Source: Antedon mediterranea (Eukaryota; Echinodermata; Crinoidea; Comatulida; Antedonidae). Taken from it: a stretch of DNA of 64,000 bases. The DNA is taken from contig NC_092670.1 in the NCBI RefSeq assembly GCF_964355755.1, positions 13,207,201-13,271,200 of the forward strand. The letters run 5' to 3'. The number at the start of each line of letters is the position of its first letter. Position 1 is the stretch's first letter. Below are positions 21,201 to 33,115 of the stretch, piece by piece. The notes beneath the pieces are model-generated. The model worked only from the letters and a program-made list of their open reading frames with translations. It searched no databases and was not told the origin of the DNA. The translations under genes were made by a program, and so were the position numbers.

Positions 21201-22309
21201 CAGGGCTCGATTTAGTGCTAGCCCGGCGTACAATGGCTAGTAAAAACAGCTCCGGGCTACCTAAAGTATCTTCCTTTAAGCCCGGATGGCTAGTAGGTTG
21301 TGGGAACTCGAAATTGGGACGAAATGACCTCATAAAAATAACTCCAGCATAAAAGACATATGTCTTGGCAACATCAGCAAAAAAACCACTCGCGCGCTGC
21401 TGTGGCCATAACAAGTGATGATGTAGGCGGAGCCTCTCATAATCAAGCAAATTTTCCGAATTATGATTGGCCATTTATGTTTTTGTCACCCAGGTTATTA
21501 TGAAGTAGGCGGAGCTTCATTATCAGGTCAAACGTGTCACAAAAATATGACCATAAATAACGAACTGTGATTGGCCAAATGTAGTAGAATTTTTTCAATG
21601 TTAAAAATAACTTGTCTAGTCTTGTCAGCAGGCCTGGTTTTGTCACAGATCAAAGCTAGGGATATTTTGTAGGGCCGGGTGGCTGGCTCTATCCCTGTAG
21701 GTAGGCCATGGAGGCCATATTTTATAATATGCGTAGGCCTAGATAGAATCAAAAGCCATCGTTTGCCATCGTGATGGCTGCTCAGCAGCTGGGCCTAGCT
21801 AGATACTACCATTTTGGTAACAGTTGAGTAGGCCAGGTGCTCCAATGCGATCTAGGTAGGCCTAGGTCTATCCTAGCTACCCTACTATTAATAATAGGCT
21901 CTAGGCTAGGCCTAGCCTAAGGTAGACAGAATCGAATTAGTTTTCTTGGCTAGGTTGAAGCCCAACAACAAAAAGACCTCAATAAATCGATTCTGTGGTG
22001 AGCATGAAATAGACTATATGCGTCGCGACGCAAAGTTAATTTTTATAATGTGAACAATAAAGAAATACAATTTTGTGTAATTTTTCATGCAATAATAGTT
22101 TAATACAGTATGATGAATGTGTAGCAATTCTCGAGCGTTTAGATTAGTGCGCCCTCTATTGTACAAAATGCCTGAATTCATTTATATGGCGGCCCTGCTA
22201 TCACGGTGCAATAATAAGAGTGGGCTAGTAAAATAATGTATGGGCTAGTGAAATCTACAGTGAACTAGCCCAGTGGGCTAGCAACATGAAAAAGATAAAT
22301 CGAGCCCTG
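21201..22309. mobile_element. hAT-like non-autonomous element nested in copy B
   Basis: The ends CAGGGCTCGATTTA and TAAATCGAGCCCTG are exact inverted repeats; CAGGGCTCGA is a familiar hAT-type end. ATGTG occurs on both sides (21196-21200, 22310-22314), shorter than the usual 8-bp duplication. Copy A lacks this block at the matching place. Inner words (GGGCTAG, CTAGCCC) recur near both ends. No transposase. Confidence 0.75.
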
Positions 22310-23107
22310 ATGTGAATAAAATTTATATGTCTAGAAAGATCTTGTTTAAGATTTTATTTATATACATTTTTAATCTATGTTTATTAAATATTTTAATAGA
22401 AAATGCGAGTTAAAAAGGAGGTACAAAAGCCGGCGAGCCGAAATCCCCGCGCTAAAAATAACTTCGGAAAACACCTACCCATTTTCAAAACACGATCGCT
22501 CGGCGACCATAATAGGTGGTGGAGTAATTTTTGTTGCATGTTATCAGGCTTTCAATACTCTTTATTTTGATATGTAAATCGGTTATTATTATTATGTACA
22601 TCCGCCTCAAATGTCAATTTTTCCGATAAAAATTTCAATTTTTGAGTCTTTCTCATTATCAAAATCTGGGGAATTTAGTATTGAATTGAAGCTAATTTAT
22701 ATTTCTGTTTGATAAACTACATTGTTTTATTTGTCTTTGCGTGGTCGTCATGTGAAGAGGCCAACACAAGACCAACCACTTAAAAAAATAATCCCTATTT
22801 ACCATTTTCCTTGCAGGGGGGGGGGGGGGGGAGGAATCAGTTCTCAGCTTATTACTAAATTACCGTCGCCCAGGCAATTTGCATGGTATGCATGTATTAG
22901 CGCGTTAAATTATGATTGGATAACCCCGCAGTGGACTGTTCCATTTTCGGAACTAGTCTTTCCTGCACACGAGGCATGGCGAAGAATGTCGCTTCTCATA
23001 TAGTCTAGGACAAAAATCTGAAAAGATGCTTAGAAATCAAGTTAGAGGGAGTAGAATGTTAGAGGCTGTCAACATAGCCAGATATCCTAATTAAACCCTT
23101 CTGATCA

Positions 23108-24690
23108 CTCTAAGCCCTGTTGACACTTAATTTTTTACCTCGTATTGAAATGGCCGCCATTTTTATATAAAATGTGCATAAAATCAGATCTAAATAAGGT
23201 AGATACACAATCTTGGTGTCTAAACACATGTACTTTAGACACGGAATCCATTAGGCCTTGTTGACACTTCAGTTTTTGCCTCGTATTGAACTGGCGGCTA
23301 TTTTTCAAAATGGCCGCTAATTGTATATAAAATGTGCATAAAATCAGATCTAAATAAGGTATATGCACGATCTTGGTGTCTAAACACATGTACTTCAGAC
23401 ACGGAATCCATTAGGCCTTGTTGACACTTAAGTTTTTGCCTCGTATTGAACTGGCGGCCATTTTTCAAAATGGCCGCTAATTGTATATAAAATGTGCATA
23501 AAATCGGATCTAAATAAGTTTTTTGGACAGGTAGTTCTCGATAAAATGCAGTTTCAGTTTACTTGTTTCTTTAAGACTTCTCATCGGCTTTTGAAAATTC
23601 TCTCCTATCTTTTAACACTAGCAGGTCTGAAAATAATACTAAAAATTGTGGTCGAAAATTGGGACCGTGGTCCGGATTGCCTCCAAAATGTAATGGAGTG
23701 GAACTTGACCACATATCTATCTAACCCTAATTTTGGTAAAGATCTTGCAATAACTTTTTAAGTAATCCTGCTAACAAACAGACAAACAAATGAAAGCACT
23801 CAGAAACTGAGTGAAGTAATTGGCAAAATATATCCACTGATAGGGAGCATGTTGAATGATACATTTTTTTGATTTAGATATTAGCTTTACATAGTTCAAA
23901 TCCTGCTGGGGTTTATAATTTGGTTACGCCATAGACTACATATATCTCCTTAGCGGAGGTAAATAATATTAGTTTATGTAATAGGAGGGCCTACAGTCAA
24001 GATGAAACATCTGTGAAGTTACATGCAAATGAATTCAACAAAAGCTGAGGCTTTAAAATCCTAGTCATGGCTCTATACAAACTAAACCTTTACCAATTTG
24101 TAAAACAAATTACAGATTTTCGATTTCATGAACAGATAAATTAGGAACCATTTTGAAATTTTTTAGGTACTGTGCATTTAACTTAAAAAATTAATTAATC
24201 AAACTATTTAAATGTATTTATTATAGATTTAATGGATTCCTTGCCTGAAAAAACATGAGTTTAGACACCAAGATCATTTATCTAGCCTAATTAGTTCCGC
24301 TTTTAAGCACTTTTTGGAAAAATTAGGCAGCCATTAAAAGAATTAGCAGCCAGTTAGGCCTAAATACAATTATCTTTTAACCTAGTCATATTTATTATAA
24401 ATCTAATGGATTTCTATTTGGACACCAAGATCGTAAATCTACCATATTTAGATTTTAAGCATATTTTATATAAATAGGTCGCCATTTTGAATCCAAGATT
24501 GTGTAGGCCTACCTTATTTAGATCCATTTTAAGTACATTATATAAAATTGGTCGCCATTTAAAAAAATGACCTCCATTTCATTATAAAGGGAAAAAGGAA
24601 GTTTCAACAGGGCCTAATGGATTCCGTGTCTGAAGTACATGTGTTTAGACAACAAGATTGTGCATATACCTTATTTAGATCTATTTATTA
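23108..24690. mobile_element. Foldback-type block with tandem-repeat arms
   Basis: The left arm (23108-23515) holds three tandem units of 141-160 bp carrying TTGACACTT, CTCGTATTGAA, TGGCCGC, AAAATGTGCATAAAATC, GGTGTCTAAACACATGTAC and GACACGGAATCCATTAGG. The right arm (about 24215-24690) carries the same words in reverse complement, more diverged. About 700 bp of unrelated sequence lies between. Inverted arms built of tandem units resemble Foldback/Galileo-type elements. The apparent - strand frame at 23135-23389 is repeat sequence only. Confidence 0.7.
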
Positions 24691-25999
24691 TTTATTTAAC
24701 TCATTTTTTTCACATTTTTTGCCTAGACTATAGAATATTTGCTTCGAAACGTCAATTTTACCGATTTATTAAAGTATTTAATAAGTGGAGTATTTATCAA
24801 GCTACTATATAAAGCAAGTACGTTAGGAATAAATGTACCGAATGAATTTAAGAAGCTTTAAATTTGCTATGCAGCGGCCGTAACCCATTCAATGTAGGCG
24901 GCCGAAAGGCGCTTTTGACAGGGTTGCCGTTATATGTATACGCTGTATCTTGGCCTAAACGTGATTCCGTATTTCAATTTAAAGTGCACCTTACGGTTAG
25001 AATATTTGAAAAGGAAATAAAAGTAAACATATTAATATACTATTGAAGTAATTACTTAGTTACATTTTAAATTCGTCTGCTTTCCTCCCGATATTTCTTC
25101 GGCAGAATTTAGTGGTGTTAGGCTTTAGGCCTAGGCTAGGGCCTATATAAACTTAACTTGTAGGCGCGGCCGAGTTTACGCCCGGAATGGAATCGAACGC
25201 ATAATAAGCACGGGCTTAATTCTAATTTTTAGCGGTTCGAAAATTAATTAAAATAATATTTATGATTATAATTAAAAATTTAAATTCTAGAATTATAAAA
25301 AAATGTATACTTACGAAAAATAATATTTAAAAAAAAAGAAACAATAGCCACACAGTTTTTTAACACAATATATATTTTTTTACATTTTAACATTTTTAAC
25401 AATGTTTATGTTGTATTTCAGAAATACCTACCCGTCAATATAAATAATCTTACTAAAATACATATTACATTCTATGCAATACAAAAAAAAAGAAGTCAAT
25501 TCATACACTGGTTCAAAAGTTACAAATCATTTAAAGACAGGAACTTTTTGAGCATTTTTTAGACATTTGGAAAAAATTAGCACAAAAAGCCCTAAGACCA
25601 ATTTTGGAGGGCGATATCTCAAAAACAAATTTCGAGGACCCCCCCAAAAAAAATAGTCTTGTACAACTCTGTGGTATCTATGGGTTTAGCAAAAATTAGA
25701 ACTTTCAAGTTATTAATATTAAAGTTATAACCCTTCAAAAATGGTTCCAAATATAATTGGAAAAATTGCCATTTTTCAACAAAAAATCTTCGTTTTTTGG
25801 CAACTTTAACGGACGATAACTTTTGAATGGATAATCCGATTTCAATCATTTAAATTGCAAAAGTTTATGTTCAGTAAGTTCCTTTTGATTAACTGAAAGA
25901 AAAAGTACCATCATTAATTTGAAATTTTACATTGGGATATCTACTTTAAATAACAAATTAAGTCTACTAAACATTGTTGATTTCCCATGGACCCAACAA

Positions 26000-27780
26000 T
26001 ACCCTAACTATTTCATTAATAATTCTTTATTTGTAACAGTTTATTTGAAATCCTTGTCCTTTGTTAATTCAATTGTGTGACAATTAAATTAGATTGTATG
26101 CTTATGCTGTATATTATGTAATATCAGATTCTTAAAAAAGATCAACACTTTGAATTCTCAAAATGTGTTCTATATCTTTATTTGGAGTTAGACTCGTACA
26201 ACATTCATTAAAATGATAAACAAATAGCCGACAGGCGTGTGTACAGAGGGGGCACAAAAAAACTATTACCTACTAATATTGTACACAGTTTTATTACATC
26301 CTTTTTTAAAGTAACACTAACAGTACATATTCAATATTATAGTAAAACGTCAATACGTAGTTATCAACTAGGCTCATAGTTGTTACCACTCCACGCCAAT
26401 GATATGAATAAAGCCTATCTTATTAAATAGTATCGCGCCCGCGCATATACAAAAAAAAGTTACAAAGGTTCACAAATTTATATTAACGATTTTTTTATAA
26501 TAATTAAATACCGCTCGACTTATCAATGATGGAGGCATAAAAATGGGGGCGTAGGTTACCATTTTACCAGGGAGATGTAAAATAATTATTTAACAAACAT
26601 TTTAACTGGTTGGTTTTTTACTGCGTTCGCGTACAATTTATCATTTGGATTTTTAAAGTTATATGTAGGTTATGTTAAATTGTATTTATCAGTGACAACT
26701 CTAGGAAATTTACAGCAATTAGTTCTGTATGCCTAAAATAGTAAAATGCTCTAAATAAAAATGTCGGAGCTTCTTTTTTGTATTTCTGGCTGTTGAATGT
26801 TTTGTTGGCACCCCCTAACTCTGCAACGATGATATCCATAATGCATCGTACTTCCATTTCACCGTTGTTGATATACTACTAGCTAGAGTAGGTTATTAAA
26901 ATAATACAATATAACCAAATCTACTATATGGGGGAAAGCTAGCTAGCTTATTTTCACAATGAGTGTACCACAGACTCTTTTCCTTGGCGTATTTTCCCCA
27001 GGCCTAGTTACTCTAGTTTACTAGAGCTGCTGCAGTAGCTATATACTGCATATTTGATATATACAATTACAATATGCCTATAGCCTAGCTAGCTAGAAGT
27101 CATCGAATTTACTATCTACTTGTTGGGCCTACTGTAACTAGGCCTACATCCCATTTTTTTTTTTTTTTTAATGGTGAGTTAAAACCCGTAGCCAAAAAAT
27201 CAACAATGATGATTGAAAATGAATGAAATCTGATCCATCCATGTGATGCATGCATGCAGCGCACATAACACAGGCACGTTTTGGGCGAATTTATTTGGAT
27301 CATTCCATATATATAATAGGGAGCCACATGTATTCTACATTTTTATTAAATCGTAATTTATGGATTTTACTTACTCGTTTTAAATTTAATATACTGCGGG
27401 CCCAATTTAATATTTATTTATTTATTTCCAAGTACATTAATATTATTTAAAGGACTTTAAAATTAATAACAGCACATTTTGTGTGATTCACTTATTAATG
27501 GAACATACAAAAGGTAAAGAAATAGCAGAGGGGATAAACACGGCAGAACAGCCTGGGTGGGTTTTTATGCTTGCTAGAAAAACAACGTCTAGTAAAATAC
27601 AGTACTAATTTTTTTCATTCGCGAAAACTATGAACTAAATCATCATAGGGAATTTAATGTACATATACCGACTGAAAAAAAACCAAATTGTACACTAATT
27701 ATTGAAGTCAAGATGCTCCTGCCATCGTAAACGTATGCTATCGTCGTCTTGTAAAAAGAGGGACAGTCCCTTTTCGCTTG
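26000..27780. other. Right interior of the composite element
   Basis: No coding exon or recognised family. It contains a poly-T/A run near 27160 and scattered AT-rich words. Confidence 0.45.
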
Positions 27781-27784
27781 GTAA

Positions 27785-27985
27785 TACGATGCAGTTTGTA
27801 TACACGCGTCGTCGTATACGGATTGTATAATTAGGAAATTGTTTATAAATGATCCTATACGGTTCGTATATGTTTATTATGCGGGCAGGAACTTCCGAAT
27901 TGACGTATACGTTTCGTATACGAAGTGGACTTCCTATACGAAACATATACGAAACGTATGTAAATCGTATACGTTCGTATACGGT
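27785..27985. repeat. Right array of CGTATACG-like palindromes
   Basis: About eleven GTATACG or near-identical words lie in 200 bp, including CGTATACGTTTCGTATACG and CGTATACGTTCGTATACGG close to the right end. It mirrors the left array. Confidence 0.75.
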
Positions 27986-28001
27986 TTTTTTGCAAAGGGT
28001 A

Positions 28002-28125
28002 TGTAGTCTATTTTGTGCCTAGCTAACCTGGATAAACCAACAATAGCCTTTCTCCTTGAAGAGCGAAATATAACTGCCCACAAACCACCATCATCATTTC
28101 TTTTCGAGACAGAAAGAATTAACAT
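28002..28125. repeat. Dispersed repeat, copy 1 (inverted relative to copies at 34.2-34.4 kb)
   Basis: TGTAGTCTATTTTGTGCCTA, AACCTGGATAAACCAACA, ATAGCCTTTCT and ACCACCATCATCATTTC recur as reverse complements at 34166-34209 and 34290-34420. The copies flank the DIRS relic and the LINE ORF1 fragment in opposite orientation, so they may be ends of a larger element. Confidence 0.6.
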
Positions 28126-28330
28126 GTCTTCAAAGAGCTTGCACAGTGTCTTGCTGTTGCAATAGAGTTTAATACTGAGATTGCTGCTATATGAAGCTAA
28201 GTAGTTTTTTCTTGGTTACAGTAAATTCATTGAACTTTGAAATGTCAATAAAATGACTTTTAGCAAGCATTTTTGTGAATGTTTTCACTTGGGCCAACTG
28301 GCTGAAATGTTTGGAGTACCATAGTGGACA

Positions 28331-28610
28331 GGCCTAAATCTAGCAGGACAGCTTGCCTACTGCCTAACAATAGTGGTTTAGGCTGATTGTAGGATCTGGC
28401 CTCTTAAATTTGATTCATACTCTCATAGGGGGCCTAGGCCTAGATCTTGCAGGGTCAGATGTTGCCCATGCATATTGCCTAACAATAACATTGTGGTTAG
28501 ACATAATTTTGTAGGGCCTAGCTTGAACTTAGTCTTATAAGGGGCCTAGGCCTACTGTACATGCTGCAGGATCAAAGATCTTGTCTATGCTTGTTTCCTG
28601 ACTGGTCTGG
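28331..28610. repeat. Degenerate ~100-112-bp direct repeats
   Basis: Three diverged units start with GGCCTA at 28331, 28431 and 28543. Shared words are GCAGGA/GCAGGG, TTGCCTAACAATA, GTGGTT and GGGGCCTAGGCCTA. They lie just upstream of the DIRS gag-like frame. Confidence 0.55.
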
Positions 28611-28632
28611 TTTTCTAGCTGAGTAGTCATAG

Positions 28633-29752
28633 TTGACACTTCATTTTGGACGTGGTCGTTTGTACATTCAGTGCAGCTACAATGCACCTCCAATCATGCC
28701 TGCACCCGCTGCGGCCTCTGCGGTCCCGGGGGTGAATGAGATTTCTCCGGTGTTACGGCAAGCCATTGTTGCAGCTGAGAGCTTGCCAAGGGATGAGCCC
28801 AACGCACCCTCTCACATCATGAGACCTCCTCCCCCAGTTTCATATATCGATATATAGGCCCACAGCAAACCTTGTTTTACGACGGTCCGTCTATCCAGCA
28901 AGAGTATGACGGTGATAGGACAAAAATGGTTTCGCTCTCCAATAATAAGTCTATTGGAGAGTGCGACAGGCCTGGGGAGGAAGGTCTGCAGGCGTTCGTG
29001 AAACAAAGCCCAATTCGTCTTCATAACGCTTTTCGACGTTCGATTTGCACATTCCATTCAAAAGTTACCTACATGCCTGGTTGCACCACTAGACCCGGAG
29101 CTTGTGGATTGTGTCGACCTAATTGCGAAAGAGCCGAAGATCCAACAGCCTGTCCCGTGCTGCAGAAGCAGTTCGATAGGTGCATTGCGGCTCCGACTGT
29201 TCCGGAAATATCTAAGGAGCAGGTCAGTGAGGACCAAGGAACTTGGTCAAATTTTCTTTCAAACTTTAAAGGCCACGTCTATGGCGGGATATTTCTAGCT
29301 GATCCAGAGCATCCACCACAAGGCGATCCAGACGTCATCGCGCTTCTTCAGCAGATTATGAGCTGGTGGTGCACCAGCAGGCAACAATTTCTATGTCATC
29401 TGCCTCGGCTGATGCATCAATGTTCTCAACGCAATGGACATTGTTTGGACTTTCGTCATTTTACGACTCAGGATCTGTTTTCAGGTCGTTCTCACTTAGA
29501 GAAGACAAATGGGCTCGGGAAAGGGAAGCTCGTCGTGAAACGAGAGCTCGCTTTCTACAGAAACGTTACACGTGCCGTTCACGTCCAGGGACGGCTCCCC
29601 CGCTGCTCCTTTGCAGATGCAGCTACAATCCCCCCCCCCCCGCCCCGGCACAGCCTATACAAAGAAACGAGGCTTCTACTTCTAGACAAGCTTTACATAA
29701 TCCCAGTCGTGGAATGATAGTGGCGGGAGAGGCGCTCGCCACAACAATGTGA
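28633..29752 (+). pseudogene. DIRS gag-like ORF remnant
   Basis: The frame at 28633-28857 (CSYNAPPIMPAPAA...) stops. A second (28872-29717) contains a Cys cluster (CTTRPGACGLCRPNC), and a shifted frame (to 29752) carries WAREREARRETRARFLQKR followed by a Pro-rich tail. The switch between the last two frames is needed to read a plausible gag C-terminus. The motif CSYN(A/P)PP occurs near both the beginning and the end, which may reflect an internal duplication. Confidence 0.6.
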
Positions 29753-29779
29753 AGTGACGGTCTGGGTGCGCCCGTCCCT

Positions 29780-30756
29780 CCGAGCGAGGGCGGGCAGGTG
29801 GGAGGGGTCGCCTGAGAGGTTTGTGCAGGTATGGGACGCCATGACGAAGGATAAGTAGGTCTCTCTACTGTTAGCGCACGGGTATCGCATATCATTTCGA
29901 GACCCCCGACATACAAGGTTTCCGTCAGAGCCGATAAGAGGCTCATGGCCTCAATGCACTTCTCCAAAAGCAGCTGTGGTGCAAGTTCACATTCAATATG
30001 CGATCCTGGAACACAAGTCTACTATTTCTTGCCAAAAAGAAATCTGGCAATTGGCTGAACAAACGGTTCAATCGGCCCAGGTAGGATGGAGACAGCCTCA
30101 TCTATCCTGTTGGGGTCAAATCAATTCATCTATCCTGTTGGGGTCAAATCAATTTGGTAACGGGCCGTGCGTGCGTGCCCATCCATATGAGTGAGTGACC
30201 AAGGCAAGATATGTAATGTTACACCTCATGCTCATGCTCCGACGAGGTACGACTGGCTACGCACATTAGTCACTGGCCAGCTTCGTCGCCCTCGTTCCGT
30301 GCTGCCGGCTCAGGATGTGACCATTACAATTGCACATCCTGGCAGCTTACCGTCCAAAATCAGACTCACTTCACAAAGTGGTTGCTACAAATTCGTTCAT
30401 TATCTCGCATCTCGAACGGTGGCTCGTGGAAGACAGGTTACTTGTGGGCAGACCCATACAAAGGTCAATTCCGGATGTCTGTTTGGAAACGGACGCATCC
30501 GAAGTAGGTTGGGGTGGCCACATACCGTCTCTAGACATCCGCGTCTCCGGCCTCGGGTCGCACAAGGAGACGCGTGCCCACATCAACCTGCTCGAACTTT
30601 GGGCAGTCGAGCGCTCGTTTGAGGCTCTTCTTCCCCATCTGGCAAATCGTCATGTTCTCGTCAATTCCGACAACACAACCGTGGTGGCATACTTAAACAG
30701 ACAAGGAGCATGCGGTCCCCAACGTTACTGTATGTTGCCACACGTGGACGTTACTA
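29780..30756 (+). pseudogene. DIRS reverse transcriptase start and RNase H remnant
   Basis: A frame from about 29795 reads PERFVQVWDAMTKDK, a stop, then LLLAHGYRISFRDP, the known beginning of DIRS RT. The fingers and palm are absent. From about 30250, YDWLRTLVTGQLRRP leads by frameshift into the 30330 frame with RWLVEDRLL, LETDASEVGWGGHI, ETRAHINLLELWAVE and VNSDNTTVVAYLNRQG, the RNase H active-site segments (D, E, D). The sequence is cut at 30756 by an insertion. Confidence 0.78.
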
Positions 30757-31858
30757 ATGTTTCATTTCATTTATTTATTTCACTTTACAAATATATAAAT
30801 ATAAAGTGGAGGAGCCTAAAAGAAAGCAAAGCTTGTGGTGAATAGGTTCCTCAAAACAAAAAAATAAATATAAATTATATACCGTATATTTCGGTGTATA
30901 AGTCGCACCTGTGTATAAGACGCACCCCCAACTGAGAGTAAAATATCGGTATTTTTTATATCGTCGATGTATAAGACGCACCTTATATTTCATCAAAACA
31001 ATGTTTTTTTAAATTGTAATCAATATTATTGTGATATATATTTTGTTATATCTACAACGGCGTCTTTTATTTAGGTTTTTTCTTACCTAGGCTCGGCCGC
31101 GCCCAGCCTCAACAAGTTCTTTCTAACTTGTTATTCATGAGTTTCGCCGCAACATCGAGTGCATGACCGTCTGTGTAACACGCACGTGTGTGGGCTAGCC
31201 TCGCTCGATCATTTCGAGAGGGCGCACGTTTTCACGGACAATCGTATTCGATTAGTATCTATGTCTCCGAGAAGTGTGTACGCTAGGTCCACGCTATAAT
31301 CACCTGGAGAATATACATTACTAGTCGAATACCGTACACCATGTGCCACCAAAAGAAGGGCTTGCGCTTGGGGTACGGCGATCGTGCGTATAACTGAATG
31401 AATAAATGAAATTTTATCGGAGCGCCATAATGAACAAATCTTTTCATCATATTTAGTATAACATCATGCTAAGATGACTTGAAAACTAGGCCTAGGCTAG
31501 GCAGAAGCAGGTTGCCGTTACGTTAGTTAGTTACTGTAGCTAGGCCTAGCCTACTCAGGCCTAGCAAACGAGGTGACGATAGCCTAGGCCTATGTACAAT
31601 CTGTGTGGTGAGGCATTTATGTTCGGTGTATAAGACGCACCCTTAATTTGGAGGTCAAATTTGCGTGTCAAAAGTGCGACTTATACACCGAAATATACGG
31701 TAACACATTTAGAAACTCCAAAAAAAAAAAAAAAAACAATTTAAACTAATATCTTTAACATGTTTAAAACTAAAAACCAAGTAAAAAATAGATTATATAA
31801 AGAAATATCGAAATATATCAATAATAAAAGAATTTACAAAGAACCTTCAACCAATAAT
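30757..31858 (-). mobile_element. LINE 3'-tail insertion in the DIRS relic
   Basis: Sequence opening with TTTCATTTCATTTATTTATT (a - strand (TGAAA)n/AATAAA tail) interrupts the frame between RNase H and the DLFAT segment, which resumes near 31860. A MITE (30882-31700) is nested inside, followed by a poly-A tract near 31720. The right boundary is approximate. Confidence 0.6.
30882..31700. mobile_element. 819-bp MITE with GTGTATAAG ends
   Basis: The left end CCGTATATTTCGGTGTATAA and the right end are exact reverse complements over more than 20 bp, flanked by TA (30880-30881, 31701-31702). GTGTATAAGACGCACC and close variants recur near both ends (30909, 30966, 31625). The TATAAG-(A/T)CGCAC terminal style is seen in MITEs of many animals. 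No transposase. Confidence 0.85.
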
Positions 31859-31859
31859 A

Positions 31860-32552
31860 GCACATTGCGGGCCATCTGAATATAGTGGCGAACGCACATT
31901 CTAGCCCACTTCTACGTCCTGCGGAATGGCGTCTCCTTCCAACGAATGCCACCCAAATTTCAACCACTTTGGGCGGCCCACATAGATCTGTTTGCGACGT
32001 CAGGCAGCATGCATCTTCCGACGTTCTGTAGTCGATATCGAGATGAACATGCGTGGGCAGTGGGCACATTCAACGCCATCAATGTCGAGTACAGTATTTT
32101 GGCCACGACAGACGTGGGTTTTTCTGCTCATCAGCCTGCTTTACGATCAGGCTCTACGTCTCCAGATTCAGGGAGACCTGCTGACGCAGTACCGAACTTT
32201 GCCGAACCCATGATCCCTCAACCTGATGGTATAGCCACTGTCGGGGATCAGCTCAGAAACTCGGGCATTCCAAATGGCATGGCCGCCCTTTCTTGTGGTG
32301 AGATCCCGACAGGAATCTATACTCGCCATCTATAATGGCCGACTAAAACACTATTTGAAATGGTGCAAGCGCCATGACCCTATGAAAGTGAACCTGGGTA
32401 AAGTCTGCGCCTTCCTGCATCTGTTTGATTCAGACCTGCAGGTCCGCACTGTGTCCGGCTATCGGTCTGCCTTGGGTGCTTTAATTCCTACATCTCCTTC
32501 AATTTCATGTTTACTTTGCGAAATGTTTAGAGAACGACCTCATGTTAACTAA
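31860..32552 (+). pseudogene. DIRS DLFAT segment and tyrosine-recombinase N-terminus
   Basis: EWRLLPTNATQI shifts frame into HIDLFATSGSMHLPTFCSRY and DEHAWAV, the segment found after RNase H in DIRS polyproteins. A further shift near 32300 gives RSRQESILAIYNGRLKHYLK, WCKRHD, LGKVCAFLHLF and TVSGYRSAL, the core-binding N-terminal domain of tyrosine recombinases. Sequence ends at about 32552, before the catalytic R-H-R-Y residues. Confidence 0.75.
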
Positions 32553-33115
32553 TTAGCATATTAGCCTGAGTATCGTACCTATTTTCATTTTGAATAAAAG
32601 GATTAAAATTTGAATTTAAATTATCACTAGTGTACTGAATGCCAACAGGTGAGTACAAAGGGAGATGAGAAGATCCATTTACATTCATAAATATATAACA
32701 AATAAATCAAAGAATAACAATAAAAATGTGTATATGTAATAATTACAAGGTTCACGGTATAACAACTAAGTGATATAGTTTATCACGCGTATACATTGAC
32801 ATAGAAATAAAGTACAATCTGTTATTTTTAAAAGGTCCATAAAGTAAGCTTCAAGTAGGTTTACTTAAAATTGTTCTGATAGCGAGACAGATCTGATCGG
32901 GAATTGATGACTAATTTCTTCATGCTGTTGGTTAGTAACTATACATATCTTCCCGTCTTGGGTCCAGGTGGCCTTGATCGATTTTGCATAATATTTATAT
33001 GCAGTTGAGATCGTTTGATGTTAAACTTTCATGAATAAAATAAGGTGAATCTTTGAAACGTTTCTTTGCCCTGAAGATTTATTTCTCATTTTGTAGCTGG
33101 CAAATTTAATGATAA
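32553..33115. other. Gap between DIRS relic and LINE ORF1 fragment
   Basis: AT-rich; no reading frame or repeat recognised. It may be 3' sequence belonging to the - strand LINE fragment. Confidence 0.4.

Larger units (their letters stand above)
21089..25941. mobile_element. GGTATCCCAATGAA family, copy B, with nested insertions
   Basis: The left end GGTATCCCAATGAA is flanked by TA (21087-21088); the right end is the slightly decayed reverse complement flanked by TA (25942-25943). The interior matches copy A in three blocks, but 4.85 kb separates the ends instead of 2.03 kb. The extra length is a hAT-like insert (21201-22309) and a foldback/tandem block (about 23080-24690). A run of 16 G lies near 22816. 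Confidence 0.75.
20017..27999. mobile_element. Composite DNA transposon with CGTATACG-rich ends
   Basis: The left end CCCTTTGCAAAAAAGCCGTA and the right end (reverse complement CCCTTTGCAAAAAAACCGTA) are near-perfect inverted repeats, flanked by TA (20015-20016, 28000-28001). CGTATACG-type words crowd both ends. Between them lies the GGTATCCC copy B with its own inserts, so the 8-kb span is a nest. No transposase frame is visible. Two solo elements in opposite orientation could give the same picture. Confidence 0.65.
28633..32552 (+). mobile_element. Broken DIRS-type (tyrosine recombinase) retrotransposon
   Basis: In order: a gag-like frame, the start of the reverse transcriptase, a deletion of the RT core, RNase H, the DLFAT segment and the N-terminal part of a tyrosine recombinase. 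This order is diagnostic of DIRS-like elements, which integrate circular DNA with a recombinase instead of an integrase. Frames are cut by stops, frameshifts, a poly-C run (29630-29643) and an insert (about 30757-31858). The recombinase catalytic domain and the right terminal repeat are missing. Confidence 0.82.

Noticed and set aside
23135-23389. Short - strand frame repeating similar peptides
   Set aside because: Pure translation of the ~150-bp tandem units; no codon-level constraint.
26240-27330. Short frames inside the composite transposon
   Set aside because: No conserved residues, splice context or similarity to transposases.
28872-29717. Cys-containing frame as a host gene
   Set aside because: Its position directly before DIRS RT and RNase H remnants and its frameshifted basic tail fit a retroelement gag better.
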